A stretch of 64,000 nucleotides of DNA from SIBU01 sp964430335 (GTDB taxonomy: Bacteria; Patescibacteriota; Minisyncoccia; Phycocordibacterales; SIBU01). The notes below the pieces were generated by a model. The model was not told the DNA's origin, made no database searches, and saw nothing but the letters and a program-made list of their open reading frames with translations. Position numbers and translations under genes: made by a program. This document shows, one piece after another, positions 40,815-48,540 of the stretch (positions are counted from its first letter, which is position 1; each line of letters starts with the position of its first letter). The stretch is from assembly GCA_964430335.1 (NCBI GenBank), contig CAYSEN010000003.1, forward strand, positions 10,052 to 74,051. Reading direction: 5' to 3'.

Positions 40815-41528
40815 ATGTCTCAGTACTTAACTCGATTCGTATCAAGCAAGAAGATTGCAAAAGATACAATATTTTTTACTTTTGAAAAACCTGCTGGATT
40901 TTCTTATTTGGCTGGACAGTGTGTAGATGTCACGATTCTAAAACCAAAGTATGAAGATGATAGAGGAGACACTCGTAGTGTCACGTTGGTTTCTGCACCA
41001 AAAGATTTACACATTGCTATCGCTATGAGAATGAGAGACAGTGCCTTTAAGAAAAATCTGAACAGTTTGGCGTTAGGAGACAATATTAAAATCGACGGTC
41101 CGTATGGATCTTTTACTTACAATAAAAGTGAGGCCTGGGAGCCTGTATTTATAGCCGGTGGAATTGGTATTACTCCAGTAATCAGTATCCTCTCAGAATT
41201 GGGCGATAATTTTTTCGAAAAAATCACTTTGCTATATTCAAATCGAGATCTGGAAAGTTTCGCTTTTTTGGAGGAACTTAAATCTAAGGCACAGGATAAT
41301 GAAAATTTTAAATTAGTCACGACAATCACATCCCAAAAAGCGCATAATTGGGATGGGCCATCTGGTAGGATAGACTGTGCTTTTTTAAAAAGGCATGTTA
41401 AGGGTCTAGATAAAAAAATTTTTTACATTTCCGGTTCAGTTGATTTTGTTGTTGGCATTAGGAATTTACTGCTTGATATGGGAATTTTTGACGACAATAT
41501 AAGGACAGATGAGATGGCCGGTTATTAG
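40815..41528 (+). CDS. Ferredoxin/flavodoxin reductase-like FAD/NAD(P)H oxidoreductase
   Basis: This 237-residue protein has an FAD-binding barrel with TRSVTLVSAP and PYGSFTY, and an NAD(P)-binding domain with FIAGGIGITPVISIL and the C-terminal ISGSVDFVVGIRNLL. The typical FNR C-terminal aromatic is a final Tyr (EMAGY). It has no fused iron-sulfur or globin domain, so the electron partner is unknown. The ATG at 40815 was taken; it follows the ABC gene by four bases. Confidence 0.85.
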   Translation: MSQYLTRFVSSKKIAKDTIFFTFEKPAGFSYLAGQCVDVTILKPKYEDDRGDTRSVTLVSAPKDLHIAIAMRMRDSAFKKNLNSLALGDNIKIDGPYGSFTYNKSEAWEPVFIAGGIGITPVISILSELGDNFFEKITLLYSNRDLESFAFLEELKSKAQDNENFKLVTTITSQKAHNWDGPSGRIDCAFLKRHVKGLDKKIFYISGSVDFVVGIRNLLLDMGIFDDNIRTDEMAGY

Positions 41529-41574
41529 TTTGTAATTGCCACATCTAAGGTTCGCATTGTATAATTGCTCAATT

Positions 41575-42165
41575 ATGGAAGGAATTTTTGCGACATTCGC
41601 AACAACTTTTGTCGCTTATAAATACCCACTACTTTTTCTAGGATCAATTTTTGAGGGACCGATTGTCATGGTCGCATCTGGTGTGCTACTTCATCTGCCG
41701 AATTTCTATCTAATACCTATTTATTTCACTTTGCTTTTTGGAGATTTAACTGCTGACATACTATGGTATACGGTTGGAAGAAACTTGGCCGCTCCACTCG
41801 TTGCAAAATACGGTTATATTTTCGGAGTGTCAGTAGAGAGGTTCGAAAAAATGAAAATTGTTTTCAGACGTCACGATTTCAAAATTCTATTTATCTCTAA
41901 AATCACGATGGGTTTTGGTTTTGCTATCGGTACAATCGCAGCCGCCGGCGCTGCTCACGTTCCATTTAAGAAGTTTGTGATTTTTAATTTACTTGGCGGC
42001 TTTATATGGACATCAATGCTTATCGCTCTTGGATACTTCTTAGGTCAGCTTTACAGTGTGATCGCGGACGGGTTTAAGTTGATGTTTATTTTTGCAAGCT
42101 GTGTAATTTTGATTTCTCTATTGTACGGCTTCATGTCATTTGTAAAATCAAAATACAAATTTTAA
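41575..42165 (+). CDS. DedA-family membrane protein
   Basis: This 196-residue protein has about five hydrophobic segments. The DedA/SNARE-associated pattern shows in FEGPIVMVASGVLL, LLFGDLTADILWYTVGR and the Arg/Gly-rich middle FISKITMGFGFAIGTIAAAGA. DedA proteins are proposed phospholipid flippases or transporters. A TATAAT box lies nine bases before the ATG, implying a near-leaderless message. Confidence 0.8.
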   Translation: MEGIFATFATTFVAYKYPLLFLGSIFEGPIVMVASGVLLHLPNFYLIPIYFTLLFGDLTADILWYTVGRNLAAPLVAKYGYIFGVSVERFEKMKIVFRRHDFKILFISKITMGFGFAIGTIAAAGAAHVPFKKFVIFNLLGGFIWTSMLIALGYFLGQLYSVIADGFKLMFIFASCVILISLLYGFMSFVKSKYKF

Positions 42166-42168
42166 TTT

Positions 42169-42891
42169 ATGATTTCAATAATTATCCCTACGTTGAACGA
42201 AGCTTTTGTGATTGGCAAAACCATCAATCACTTAAAGTCGTGTAAGAATCATAAAATTGAAGTGATTATTAGCGACGGAAATAGTAAGGACGGCACAATC
42301 GAGATTGCAAGGAGACTGGCGGACCAGGTCGTTGTCTATGAGGGCACTAAAAGGCAGACAATCGCAATGGCGAGGAACTCGGGTGCAAAGGTTGCTCACG
42401 GCGATTTTCTGGTTTTTATGGACGCAGATGTTTACATTCCAGATATCGATAATTTTTTTACGGAAATTTTGAAGAATTTTGAGAACAGAGAAATGTCGGC
42501 GGTCTGCGTCGAGATTAAAGTTCAAAAAGAATTTGAGACGTTTAGCGATAAAATAATATTTTCTCTTTTAGCTTTTTCAATTTACCTACAAAATAATATT
42601 TTCAAATTTGGCGGAGCGCCAGGGGAATTTCAGATGATAAGAAGTACAGCCTTTGCGCTTTCAGGAGGTTATCGGGAAGATTTGGTGGCAGGGGAGGATT
42701 ATGAATTTTTTCACAGATTGTCTAAAAAATTTGGTCAAACGAGATTTGATTACTCACTGAAGGTATTTCATCCTGGTCGAAGAGCTCACAAGATAGGTTG
42801 GCCAAGGCTTTTGTTTCAGTGGTGGACAAATGGGATCTATATCATGTTATTTGGAAAATCCTACAGTAAGGTTTGGAAGGAGATTAGATAA
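42169..42891 (+). CDS. Glycosyltransferase family 2
   Basis: This 240-residue GT-A enzyme begins MISIIIPTLNEAFVIGKTI and has the DGNSKDGT nucleotide motif and FMDADVYIP with the metal-binding DxD. A C-terminal amphipathic or membrane-associated stretch follows. It starts three bases after the DedA stop. The sugar and acceptor are unknown; with the next gene it probably decorates a surface glycan or lipid. Confidence 0.88.
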   Translation: MISIIIPTLNEAFVIGKTINHLKSCKNHKIEVIISDGNSKDGTIEIARRLADQVVVYEGTKRQTIAMARNSGAKVAHGDFLVFMDADVYIPDIDNFFTEILKNFENREMSAVCVEIKVQKEFETFSDKIIFSLLAFSIYLQNNIFKFGGAPGEFQMIRSTAFALSGGYREDLVAGEDYEFFHRLSKKFGQTRFDYSLKVFHPGRRAHKIGWPRLLFQWWTNGIYIMLFGKSYSKVWKEIR

Positions 42892-42907
42892 TCCTGTAGT
42901 GAAAAAT

Positions 42908-43621
42908 ATGAAAATAAGCATTGTAATTCCTGCATACAACGAGGCGAAATATCTAAAACGCACCATTGATCATGTTTTGATGTACAAGGATCAATCTCTG
43001 CCCGAGATTATTGTTGTCGATAATAATAGCACTGACAACACTTTTGAAATCGCCCGCTCTTTTCCAATGGTGAAGGTTTTCAAGGAACCCAAAAAGGGGG
43101 TAGCTTTTGCTAGGCAAAAAGGTTTCTTAGAATCAAAGGGTGATATTGTCGCTTTTTTAGATGCTGATACTTCAATATCTGAGAATTGGTTTGGGCAAAT
43201 CACAAAAGAGTTTGAAAATAATCCTAGATTGGTTTGTCTCAGCGGTCCTTGGGGCTGTTTCGATGTCGGGGTTTTCTACAAGATTTCAATTTTTCTTTAT
43301 TGGTTATTTTTGGCAATGCCAAGTTATTTTTTTATAGGATACATGGCTGTTGGTGGAAATATGGCAATTAGGAGACACGCTTTGGAAAGTGTCGGAGGTT
43401 TTGATGAAACCATTGCTTTTTACGGAGACGACACTGATATTGCTAGGAGATTAAATAAAATAGGGAAGGTAAAGTTTAGTTTAAATTTTAGAGTAAGTGC
43501 CTCAGGCCGAAGATTTAAAGGCCAAGGAATGATAAACACGGGATTCCTTTACGTTGTAAATTTTCTATCAGAAGTCTTTTTGCATAGGCCGGCAACCAAG
43601 ACATATAGAGACATAAGATAG
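42908..43621 (+). CDS. Glycosyltransferase family 2
   Basis: This 237-residue GT-A protein begins MKISIVIPAYNEAKYLKRTI, with VVDNNSTDNTFEIA and FLDADTSISENW. A hydrophobic segment lies at ~130-155. The sequence just before its start (ATCCTGTAGTGAAAAAT) is also found, inverted, at the metK start. Confidence 0.88.
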   Translation: MKISIVIPAYNEAKYLKRTIDHVLMYKDQSLPEIIVVDNNSTDNTFEIARSFPMVKVFKEPKKGVAFARQKGFLESKGDIVAFLDADTSISENWFGQITKEFENNPRLVCLSGPWGCFDVGVFYKISIFLYWLFLAMPSYFFIGYMAVGGNMAIRRHALESVGGFDETIAFYGDDTDIARRLNKIGKVKFSLNFRVSASGRRFKGQGMINTGFLYVVNFLSEVFLHRPATKTYRDIR

Positions 43622-43665
43622 TATAAATTGATAATAAGGATTTTCTTTGGTAACATTCCAGTACT

Positions 43666-43890
43666 ATGTTTAAAGAATTTTTAATCAAAAAAATGCTTCA
43701 ATCGAAGCTAAAAGACGTTCCGCCAGAAGCTCAGGCAAAATTATTTTCTATGTTGGAAAAAAATCCAGATTTTTTTATGAAGGTCGCCACTGAGGTTCAA
43801 CAGAAAATGAAAACAGGTAAAAGCGAAATGGAAGCAGCTATGGAAGTGATGAAAAGTCACGAAGAGGAATTTAAAAAGCTCCAAAGCTAA
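43666..43890 (+). CDS. Small helical protein, 74 aa
   Basis: This all-helical, charged, soluble protein begins MFKEFLIKKMLQSKLKDVPP and contains several PEAQAKLFSMLEK-type heptads. It is probably a small coiled-coil protein. The function is unknown. It is AT-rich like the core genes and lies nine bases before the next gene. Confidence 0.65.
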   Translation: MFKEFLIKKMLQSKLKDVPPEAQAKLFSMLEKNPDFFMKVATEVQQKMKTGKSEMEAAMEVMKSHEEEFKKLQS

Positions 43891-43898
43891 AAAATTTC

Positions 43899-44489
43899 AT
43901 GAAATCTAAAAAAATATTTATTCTTTTAGGTCACCCTAACACAGAAACTCTGAGTGCCTCATTTGCTGATTGTTATGCAAAGGGAGCCATAGAGGCTGGT
44001 CACGAGGTTAGACGCACTAATCTGGGTGATTTAAAATTCGACCCCATTCTTCATAAGGGTTACAAGGTCATTCAAGAATACGAACCAGATTTGCTTAAAG
44101 TAAGAGAAGATATTAAGTGGTGTGATCACTTTGTAATTTTGTACCCAAGTTGGTGGTCTACTATGCCAGCACTACTTAAAGGTTTTTTTGACCGGGTCTG
44201 GATGCCCGGATTTGCTTTCGCCTTCAAAAAAGAAGGCATTGGTGCCGGCTATTTGTGGTCACGACTCATGAAAGGTAAGTCCGCAAGAGTTTTTGTAATG
44301 TCTGATTCTCACCCTATTTTAGCTAGAATGCTTTTCGGTGATACAACAAATGAAATCAGAAAATGCATTCTGTGGTTTTCAGGATTTAGTGTTTCTATAA
44401 AAAAAGTTGGACCACTGAAATTTATTTCAGAGTCCGGTGTAAAAAAATGGCAGGCGAGGTTTAGTAATTGGGGAAGGAAAGCCTACTAA
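43899..44489 (+). CDS. Flavodoxin-fold NAD(P)H:quinone oxidoreductase
   Basis: This 196-residue protein resembles the NQO1/KefF family. It starts IFILLGHPNTETLSASFADC, has the LYPSWWSTMPALLKGFFDRV flavin segment and the following FAFAFKKEGIG. It reduces quinones or similar acceptors with two electrons through FMN or FAD. It is followed by an accessory gene on the other strand. Confidence 0.88.
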   Translation: MKSKKIFILLGHPNTETLSASFADCYAKGAIEAGHEVRRTNLGDLKFDPILHKGYKVIQEYEPDLLKVREDIKWCDHFVILYPSWWSTMPALLKGFFDRVWMPGFAFAFKKEGIGAGYLWSRLMKGKSARVFVMSDSHPILARMLFGDTTNEIRKCILWFSGFSVSIKKVGPLKFISESGVKKWQARFSNWGRKAY

Positions 44490-44502
44490 TAATAAAATAA
44501 AA

Positions 44503-44526
44503 AAGCAGAGACCGATGTCTCTGCTT
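44503..44526 (-). terminator. Terminator of the 165-aa lipoprotein gene
   Basis: AAGCAGAGAC/GTCTCTGCTT forms a 10-bp stem with a short loop and a T-run on the minus strand. The stop codon lies in the stem. The same hairpin, base for base, is repeated at about 45178-45202. Confidence 0.9.
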
Positions 44527-45022
44527 AGCGACGGTTTTGATCGCGTGATTTGTCACGCACGTGGGGAGCTGGCTCAATGGCGATGAATCCACCGGGACCA
44601 CCCCTTGTCGAGATAATGGCCCTGTTCGTCTTAGGGCCGAGGTCCAATTTTTCGAGCTGGCGGATTTTCCGATCCCTCTCGTCCTTGTAGCTTTCGCCGT
44701 TCAGGTTTCGGTCGACCTCGTTCAGAAAATCAATGTCCGAAACTCTGACGTCGACGAATCCGAGAGGGCGCTTTCCGATAAGCATTTCCCTATAGACGCA
44801 GAAGGTTCCGTTCGGGGTCTGATTTGTGCCCACGAATATTTCAGTTACATGTTCCGACCAGCCCAATTCGTTAACCCAGACGTAACCGAGAGAGCCTTGG
44901 GAAACGACGGTGCTTTTTGTGACCTTACCTAGGCTGAGCTTTTCCGGCCCACTATCCTTACTGCAACCGATGATTGAGACAAGGAGGAGTAGGCTTACGA
45001 GAGTGTGTATTATTTTTTTCAC
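44525..45022 (-). CDS. Putative lipoprotein, paralogue of the protein at 45201
   Basis: This 165-residue protein has a signal peptide and lipobox (LLLLVSIIGCSKD), so it is probably lipid-anchored. The middle, VVSQGSLGYVWVN, IFVGTNQTPNG and GFVDVRVSDIDFL, matches the neighbouring 136-residue protein. The tail is basic. Its promoter (TTGACA-like, TATAAA around 45046-45074) is also duplicated. No known family was recognised. The gene is GC-rich compared with the quinone reductase and ychF. Confidence 0.65.
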   Translation of the reverse strand: MKKIIHTLVSLLLLVSIIGCSKDSGPEKLSLGKVTKSTVVSQGSLGYVWVNELGWSEHVTEIFVGTNQTPNGTFCVYREMLIGKRPLGFVDVRVSDIDFLNEVDRNLNGESYKDERDRKIRQLEKLDLGPKTNRAIISTRGGPGGFIAIEPAPHVRDKSRDQNRR

Positions 45023-45104
45023 AGGTACTTGGTTTGCTGGTTACATTTATACACTGAAAATTATTTTTGTCAAATCGAGTTTATTCTGTTAGACATAGCG
45101 AGCA

Positions 45105-45169
45105 TGTCACTATCAATACCATCAATCCATCTGTCGTAGTCGTGGCTGTGCCTGACGACCGACTTTAGT
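45105..45169 (+). pseudogene. Fragment of the ychF 5' region
   Basis: The fragment begins ATGTCACTATCAATA, like the other ychF start fragment at 45695. It then jumps to a 51-base stretch (45119-45169) that matches ychF 45921-45971 with three mismatches. The intervening ~90 bases of ychF are deleted. The frame is broken. Confidence 0.85.
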
Positions 45170-45177
45170 AAATTAAA

Positions 45178-45202
45178 AAAGCAGAGACCGATGTCTCTGC
45201 TT
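45178..45202 (-). terminator. Terminator of the 136-aa gene
   Basis: This hairpin is identical to the one at 44503-44526. It has a T-run on the minus strand. Confidence 0.9.
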
Positions 45203-45611
45203 AGGGCTGTTTTTGTCGAGGCTTTGAGTCCAGGGACCGCAGGGTTGCTCGGTCACCACCCCTGTGCCTCGTGACCTGTTCCTCAAGATACCTTAGGACC
45301 GGTTCATCGGCTACTCGGACGTCGACATACCACAATGTAACACCGTGCAGGCTTGCAATCTGGTAGTCGATCGTCGATCCGTTGGGAGCGGAGTTGTTGC
45401 CGACAAAAACAGCTTCCGGTTTGGAATCCGGCGACACACTCACGAATACAAAACCATTTTGGCCCTGAGATATCACTGGGGAGGTGGAAGCTGGAGTCAC
45501 TCGCACTATCCGGCCTTGTTGGCCGTCATGTTTGCGAAGCAAGGTGGCAGTGACAGTAATGCAAATGATCGTTATCGAGACCAGTGCACATACCGTGATA
45601 TTTTTTCTCAT
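45201..45611 (-). CDS. Putative secreted or membrane-anchored protein, paralogue of 44525
   Basis: This 136-residue protein has an N-terminal hydrophobic segment (ITVCALVSITIICITVTA) without a clear lipobox. Its body, VISQGQNGFVFV, VFVGNNSAPNG and WYVDVRVADEPVL, aligns with the lipoprotein next door, and it also ends in a basic tail. The promoter is TTGACA, 16 nt, TATAAA on the minus strand (45638-45665). The function is unknown. The pair arose by duplication of gene, promoter, terminator and adjoining ychF start. Confidence 0.65.
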   Translation of the reverse strand: MRKNITVCALVSITIICITVTATLLRKHDGQQGRIVRVTPASTSPVISQGQNGFVFVSVSPDSKPEAVFVGNNSAPNGSTIDYQIASLHGVTLWYVDVRVADEPVLRYLEEQVTRHRGGDRATLRSLDSKPRQKQP

Positions 45612-45694
45612 GTTATTGGTTGTTCGCGCTGTTTAAATTTATACACTAAAAATTATTTTTGTCAAACAAGGTTTGTTCTGTTAGACTATTGCTC

Positions 45695-45736
45695 ATGTCA
45701 CTATCCATAGGAATTGTCGGTTTACCAAACGTAGGC
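45695..45736 (+). pseudogene. Second fragment of the ychF start
   Basis: Fourteen codons encode MSLSIGIVGLPNVG, the same residues as the start of the intact ychF at 45816. The DNA differs at most synonymous positions. The frame then runs into an imperfect hairpin (45736-45775, CCCCGGTAGTAGAACC with GGTTCACTACGGGG). Confidence 0.85.
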
Positions 45737-45815
45737 CCCGGTAGTAGAACCTCTCAGACTCGGTTCACTACGGGGTTAATGTTGTTTATATATTATTCGC
45801 TTTATCGCATTTAAC

Positions 45816-46913
45816 ATGAGCTTGTCTATTGGTATTGTAGGGTTACCGAATGTTGGAAAGTCCACTCTTTTTAATGCGCTAACTCGCAAAGCAGTGCCTT
45901 GTGAAAATTATCCTTTCTGCACCATCGATCCATCTGTCGGAGTCGTGGCTGTGCCTGACGACCGACTTTGGAAACTTTCAGAATTTAGTCACTCCAAAAA
46001 AACCGTTCCCGCAGCTGTTGAATTTGTCGACATTGCTGGACTTGTGAAGGGTGCCTCAGAAGGAGAAGGTCTTGGTAATCAATTTCTTTCAAATATTCGT
46101 GAGACCGATGCTATTGCTGAGGTGGTGAGAATTTTTGATGATGAAAAGGTAATCCATGTAAGTGGTGGAATCGACCCACTTCGCGATATTGGAGTTATCA
46201 ATCTTGAATTGATTTTGGCTGACCTGCAAACTGTATCTAAACGTTTGGTAAATTTGGGGCGAGATATTAAGAGAGGTGATAAAGAGGCGGTTGCTCTCGG
46301 CGCACTTCTTGAGAAGCTGAAGGTGGCGCTTGAGGATGGAAAATTGGCGTCGACCGTTCCGGTTGACGCAAAAGAAACTCCGCTTATTCAGAGTTTGCAT
46401 CTTTTGACTCGTAAACCGATTTTTTACGTTCTAAACAAAAAGGCTGGAGGTAAAAATCTCGATGAGATGAATGATGAACGATATATTAAACTCCTGGAAT
46501 TTTTTAAAAAAGAAAATGCCTCTTATGTGGTGGTTGATGCTGGTATCGAACACGATCTCAAAGACATGGCGGACGAGGAGAAAAAACAAATGCGTACAGA
46601 TTTCGGCGTAAAGGATGATGGAATTGATAATCTAATTAAGAAAGGTTACGAAACCCTCAATTTAATTACGTATTTTACGACCGGAGAAGACGAGACACGT
46701 GCTTGGACAATAAAACGAGGTTGGACTGCACCAGAGGCGGGTACTGCGATTCACGGAGATTTTAAGGAAAAATTTGTTCGCGCTGAAATAATTGAATGGG
46801 ACAAATTGCTAGGTGTCGGTTCTTATGCCTCTGCTCGAGAAAAGGGAATGATCCGCACCGAAGGTAAGGAGTATGTTGTGAAGGATGGTGACGTTGTAGA
46901 GTTTAAAATCTAG
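45816..46913 (+). CDS. ychF: Ribosome-binding ATPase YchF
   Basis: This 365-residue OBG-family P-loop ATPase has G1 GLPNVGKSTLFNALT, the switch and G3 region EFVDIAGLVKGASEGEGLGN, and the relaxed G4 LNKKAG-type motif. The C-terminal TGS domain ends in DGDVVEFKI. The length is normal. Fragments of its own 5' end lie upstream and of its 3' end downstream, each next to an accessory gene. It is intact and probably functional. Confidence 0.96.
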   Translation: MSLSIGIVGLPNVGKSTLFNALTRKAVPCENYPFCTIDPSVGVVAVPDDRLWKLSEFSHSKKTVPAAVEFVDIAGLVKGASEGEGLGNQFLSNIRETDAIAEVVRIFDDEKVIHVSGGIDPLRDIGVINLELILADLQTVSKRLVNLGRDIKRGDKEAVALGALLEKLKVALEDGKLASTVPVDAKETPLIQSLHLLTRKPIFYVLNKKAGGKNLDEMNDERYIKLLEFFKKENASYVVVDAGIEHDLKDMADEEKKQMRTDFGVKDDGIDNLIKKGYETLNLITYFTTGEDETRAWTIKRGWTAPEAGTAIHGDFKEKFVRAEIIEWDKLLGVGSYASAREKGMIRTEGKEYVVKDGDVVEFKI

Positions 46914-46921
46914 GAAAAATC

Positions 46922-47308
46922 ATGAAAGAAACTGGAGTAATATTTTGCCTCATTCGTGGCAATAAAATTCTGATGCAACAGAGGGATCAAAATTGTAACA
47001 AATTTCCTCTCATGTGGTGCTTGCCAGGAGGGGCAAAAGAACAATACGACAAAACTTACGAAGATACTCTCTTGCGCGAAGTAAAAGAGGAATACGATCT
47101 GAATCTTGAATTGACTCAGTCCACCCATCTTATGGATTATAATGATGGAGCTGATAAAGTTTATATCTGCAAAATTAATCCTGATCAAGAGCCAATTCTT
47201 AAGGAGGGTTTGGCAATGAAATGGATGACAATTAAAGAGATAGAAAAACTTGAACTCGGCTTTCATCAGGAGGGAATAATTCCAGTTCTGAAGACTGTGG
47301 TGCGATAG
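46922..47308 (+). CDS. NUDIX hydrolase
   Basis: This 128-residue protein has its NUDIX box at ~38-60 (GGAKEQYDKTYEDTLLREVK, then EEY). It starts eight bases after the ychF stop. Its own stop overlaps a remnant of the ychF 3' end. It is the first of three neighbouring NUDIX genes; the substrate is unknown. Confidence 0.88.
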   Translation: MKETGVIFCLIRGNKILMQQRDQNCNKFPLMWCLPGGAKEQYDKTYEDTLLREVKEEYDLNLELTQSTHLMDYNDGADKVYICKINPDQEPILKEGLAMKWMTIKEIEKLELGFHQEGIIPVLKTVVR

Positions 47309-47322
47309 AGTTTAAGATTTAG
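47305..47322 (+). pseudogene. Remnant of the ychF 3' end (copy 1)
   Basis: ATAGAGTTTAAGATTTAG would read I-E-F-K-I-stop and corresponds to the last six codons of ychF (V-E-F-K-I-stop). It directly follows the NUDIX gene. Confidence 0.65.
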
Positions 47323-47345
47323 GTAAATTTTGGTACCATAATCTT

Positions 47346-47768
47346 ATGGAAAAGTATCCTAAAATTGGAGTAAATGTATTTGTCCTCAAGGATGGAAAAC
47401 TTCTATTGGGGAAACGTATCGGAAAAATTGGATATGGTACTTGGTGCTTACCTGGTGGCCACCTCGAATGGGGTGAGTCACTGGCAAATGCGGCCGCAAG
47501 AGAGTTGGAAGAAGAAACAAGCATTAAATCCAATGATCTTGAGTTTTTGCATCTAGTTAATGAACCAAGACAAGATGATCATTATGTCCACATAGATTTT
47601 TTTGCAAAGAGTTGGGAAGGTGAACCTGAAGTCACCGAGCCAGAAAAATTTGCTGAATGGAATTGGTTTGATTTAAGTAATTTGCCAGACCCAATCTTTG
47701 TTGCACATCAGAAACTCATATCTGCTTTCAACCAAAAAATTACTTTTCAGGATAATAATAAGGAATAG
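47346..47768 (+). CDS. NUDIX hydrolase
   Basis: This 140-residue protein begins YPKIGVNVFVLKDGKLLLGK. Its NUDIX box is GGHLEWGESLANAAARELEE followed by E. It resembles MutT/ADP-ribose-type enzymes. The box TACCAT lies six bases before the ATG, so the transcript may be leaderless. A ychF-tail remnant comes after its stop. Confidence 0.9.
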   Translation: MEKYPKIGVNVFVLKDGKLLLGKRIGKIGYGTWCLPGGHLEWGESLANAAARELEEETSIKSNDLEFLHLVNEPRQDDHYVHIDFFAKSWEGEPEVTEPEKFAEWNWFDLSNLPDPIFVAHQKLISAFNQKITFQDNNKE

Positions 47769-47770
47769 TA

Positions 47771-47812
47771 AGGATTTAGAAGATGGCGATGTGACTGAGT
47801 TTAAGATTTAGT
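47771..47812 (+). pseudogene. Remnant of the ychF 3' end (copy 2)
   Basis: The 42 bases read K-D-L-E-DGDVTEFKI-stop, closely matching the ychF C-terminus KDGDVVEFKI. They are not part of any intact gene and lie between two NUDIX genes. Confidence 0.85.
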
Positions 47813-47831
47813 GTGATCAGTTTTTAAATAA

Positions 47832-48263
47832 ATGATTCACAAAGACACTTTCAATCAAATAGATTTTAACGGTTCAAAAGGTCTCGTTTATATCGGGAAT
47901 AAAATACTTGCTTATCGGCGTGATAACAAAGCTCCTAGGGACCCACTTTGCATAGATTTGCCGGGAGGAGGTAGAGAAGGTAACGAGTCACCTTTTGATA
48001 CTTTCAAACGAGAAGTATTTGAGGAGTTCGGTCTATTGATTAACGAGTCAGACATAAAATCATCATATGCAATGCCAAGTTTTATTCAGCCAGAAAAAAA
48101 CTCATTTTTCTTTATCACAAAAAATCTAAATGTGAGCGAGTCAGAAATTCGTTTCGGAGATGAGGGATCAGAGTGGTTCCTTATGACACCTGAGGATTTT
48201 GTCACAAGACCCGATGGTATTAAGAGACAACAGAAAAGAGTTAAAGAGGTTCTAAATATATAA
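47832..48263 (+). CDS. NUDIX hydrolase
   Basis: This 143-residue protein has a NUDIX box GGGREGNESPFDTFKREVFE followed by EFG. It is distinct in sequence from the two preceding NUDIX proteins, so these look like separate gains and not a tandem amplification. Its stop touches the T-run of the minus-strand small RNA that follows. Confidence 0.88.
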   Translation: MIHKDTFNQIDFNGSKGLVYIGNKILAYRRDNKAPRDPLCIDLPGGGREGNESPFDTFKREVFEEFGLLINESDIKSSYAMPSFIQPEKNSFFFITKNLNVSESEIRFGDEGSEWFLMTPEDFVTRPDGIKRQQKRVKEVLNI

Positions 48264-48415
48264 AAAAACCGCCTGCTCGAATTAGCAGACGGGCGAAGAA
48301 AGGGGTGGCCTGGTGACTCGCACCAGGCCCAGAGACTTCAGTGTCTCTGGTGCAAGTTGATCCCGTTACACACGGAATCTCAACAGTTGAAATCCGACCG
48401 AGATCAAGTTGCAAC
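48262..48415 (-). ncRNA. Structured small RNA, unknown class
   Basis: On the minus strand a promoter (TTGCTT, exact 17-nt spacer, TATTAT; plus coordinates 48422-48450) precedes ~155 nt without a reading frame. In order the RNA can form four elements: TTGATC/GATCAA extended by GCAA/TTGC, which encloses two small hairpins; CAGAGAC/GTCTCTG; a perfect 9-bp GGCCTGGTG/CACCAGGCC; and a terminator (CCGTCTGCT/AGCAGGCGG) with TTTTTTT. I found no match to the SRP loop or tmRNA. A 6S-type RNA is possible but the fold is not a single long hairpin. Confidence 0.7.
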
Positions 48416-48540
48416 CAAAAAATAATACAATATTATTTTGATTTAAGCAAGTTATTTTTAATCACAGTAAGGAAATCACCTTTAGCCTAATCGCGCTTTT
48501 TGTTGTATATTTAGGGGATTATTTTTAGCTTAAATTGCAT

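Noticed and set aside
45695..45815. A small gene starting MSLSIGIVGLPNVG
   Set aside because: After 14 residues the frame reads through a hairpin and non-coding DNA. It is a fragment of ychF and not a gene.
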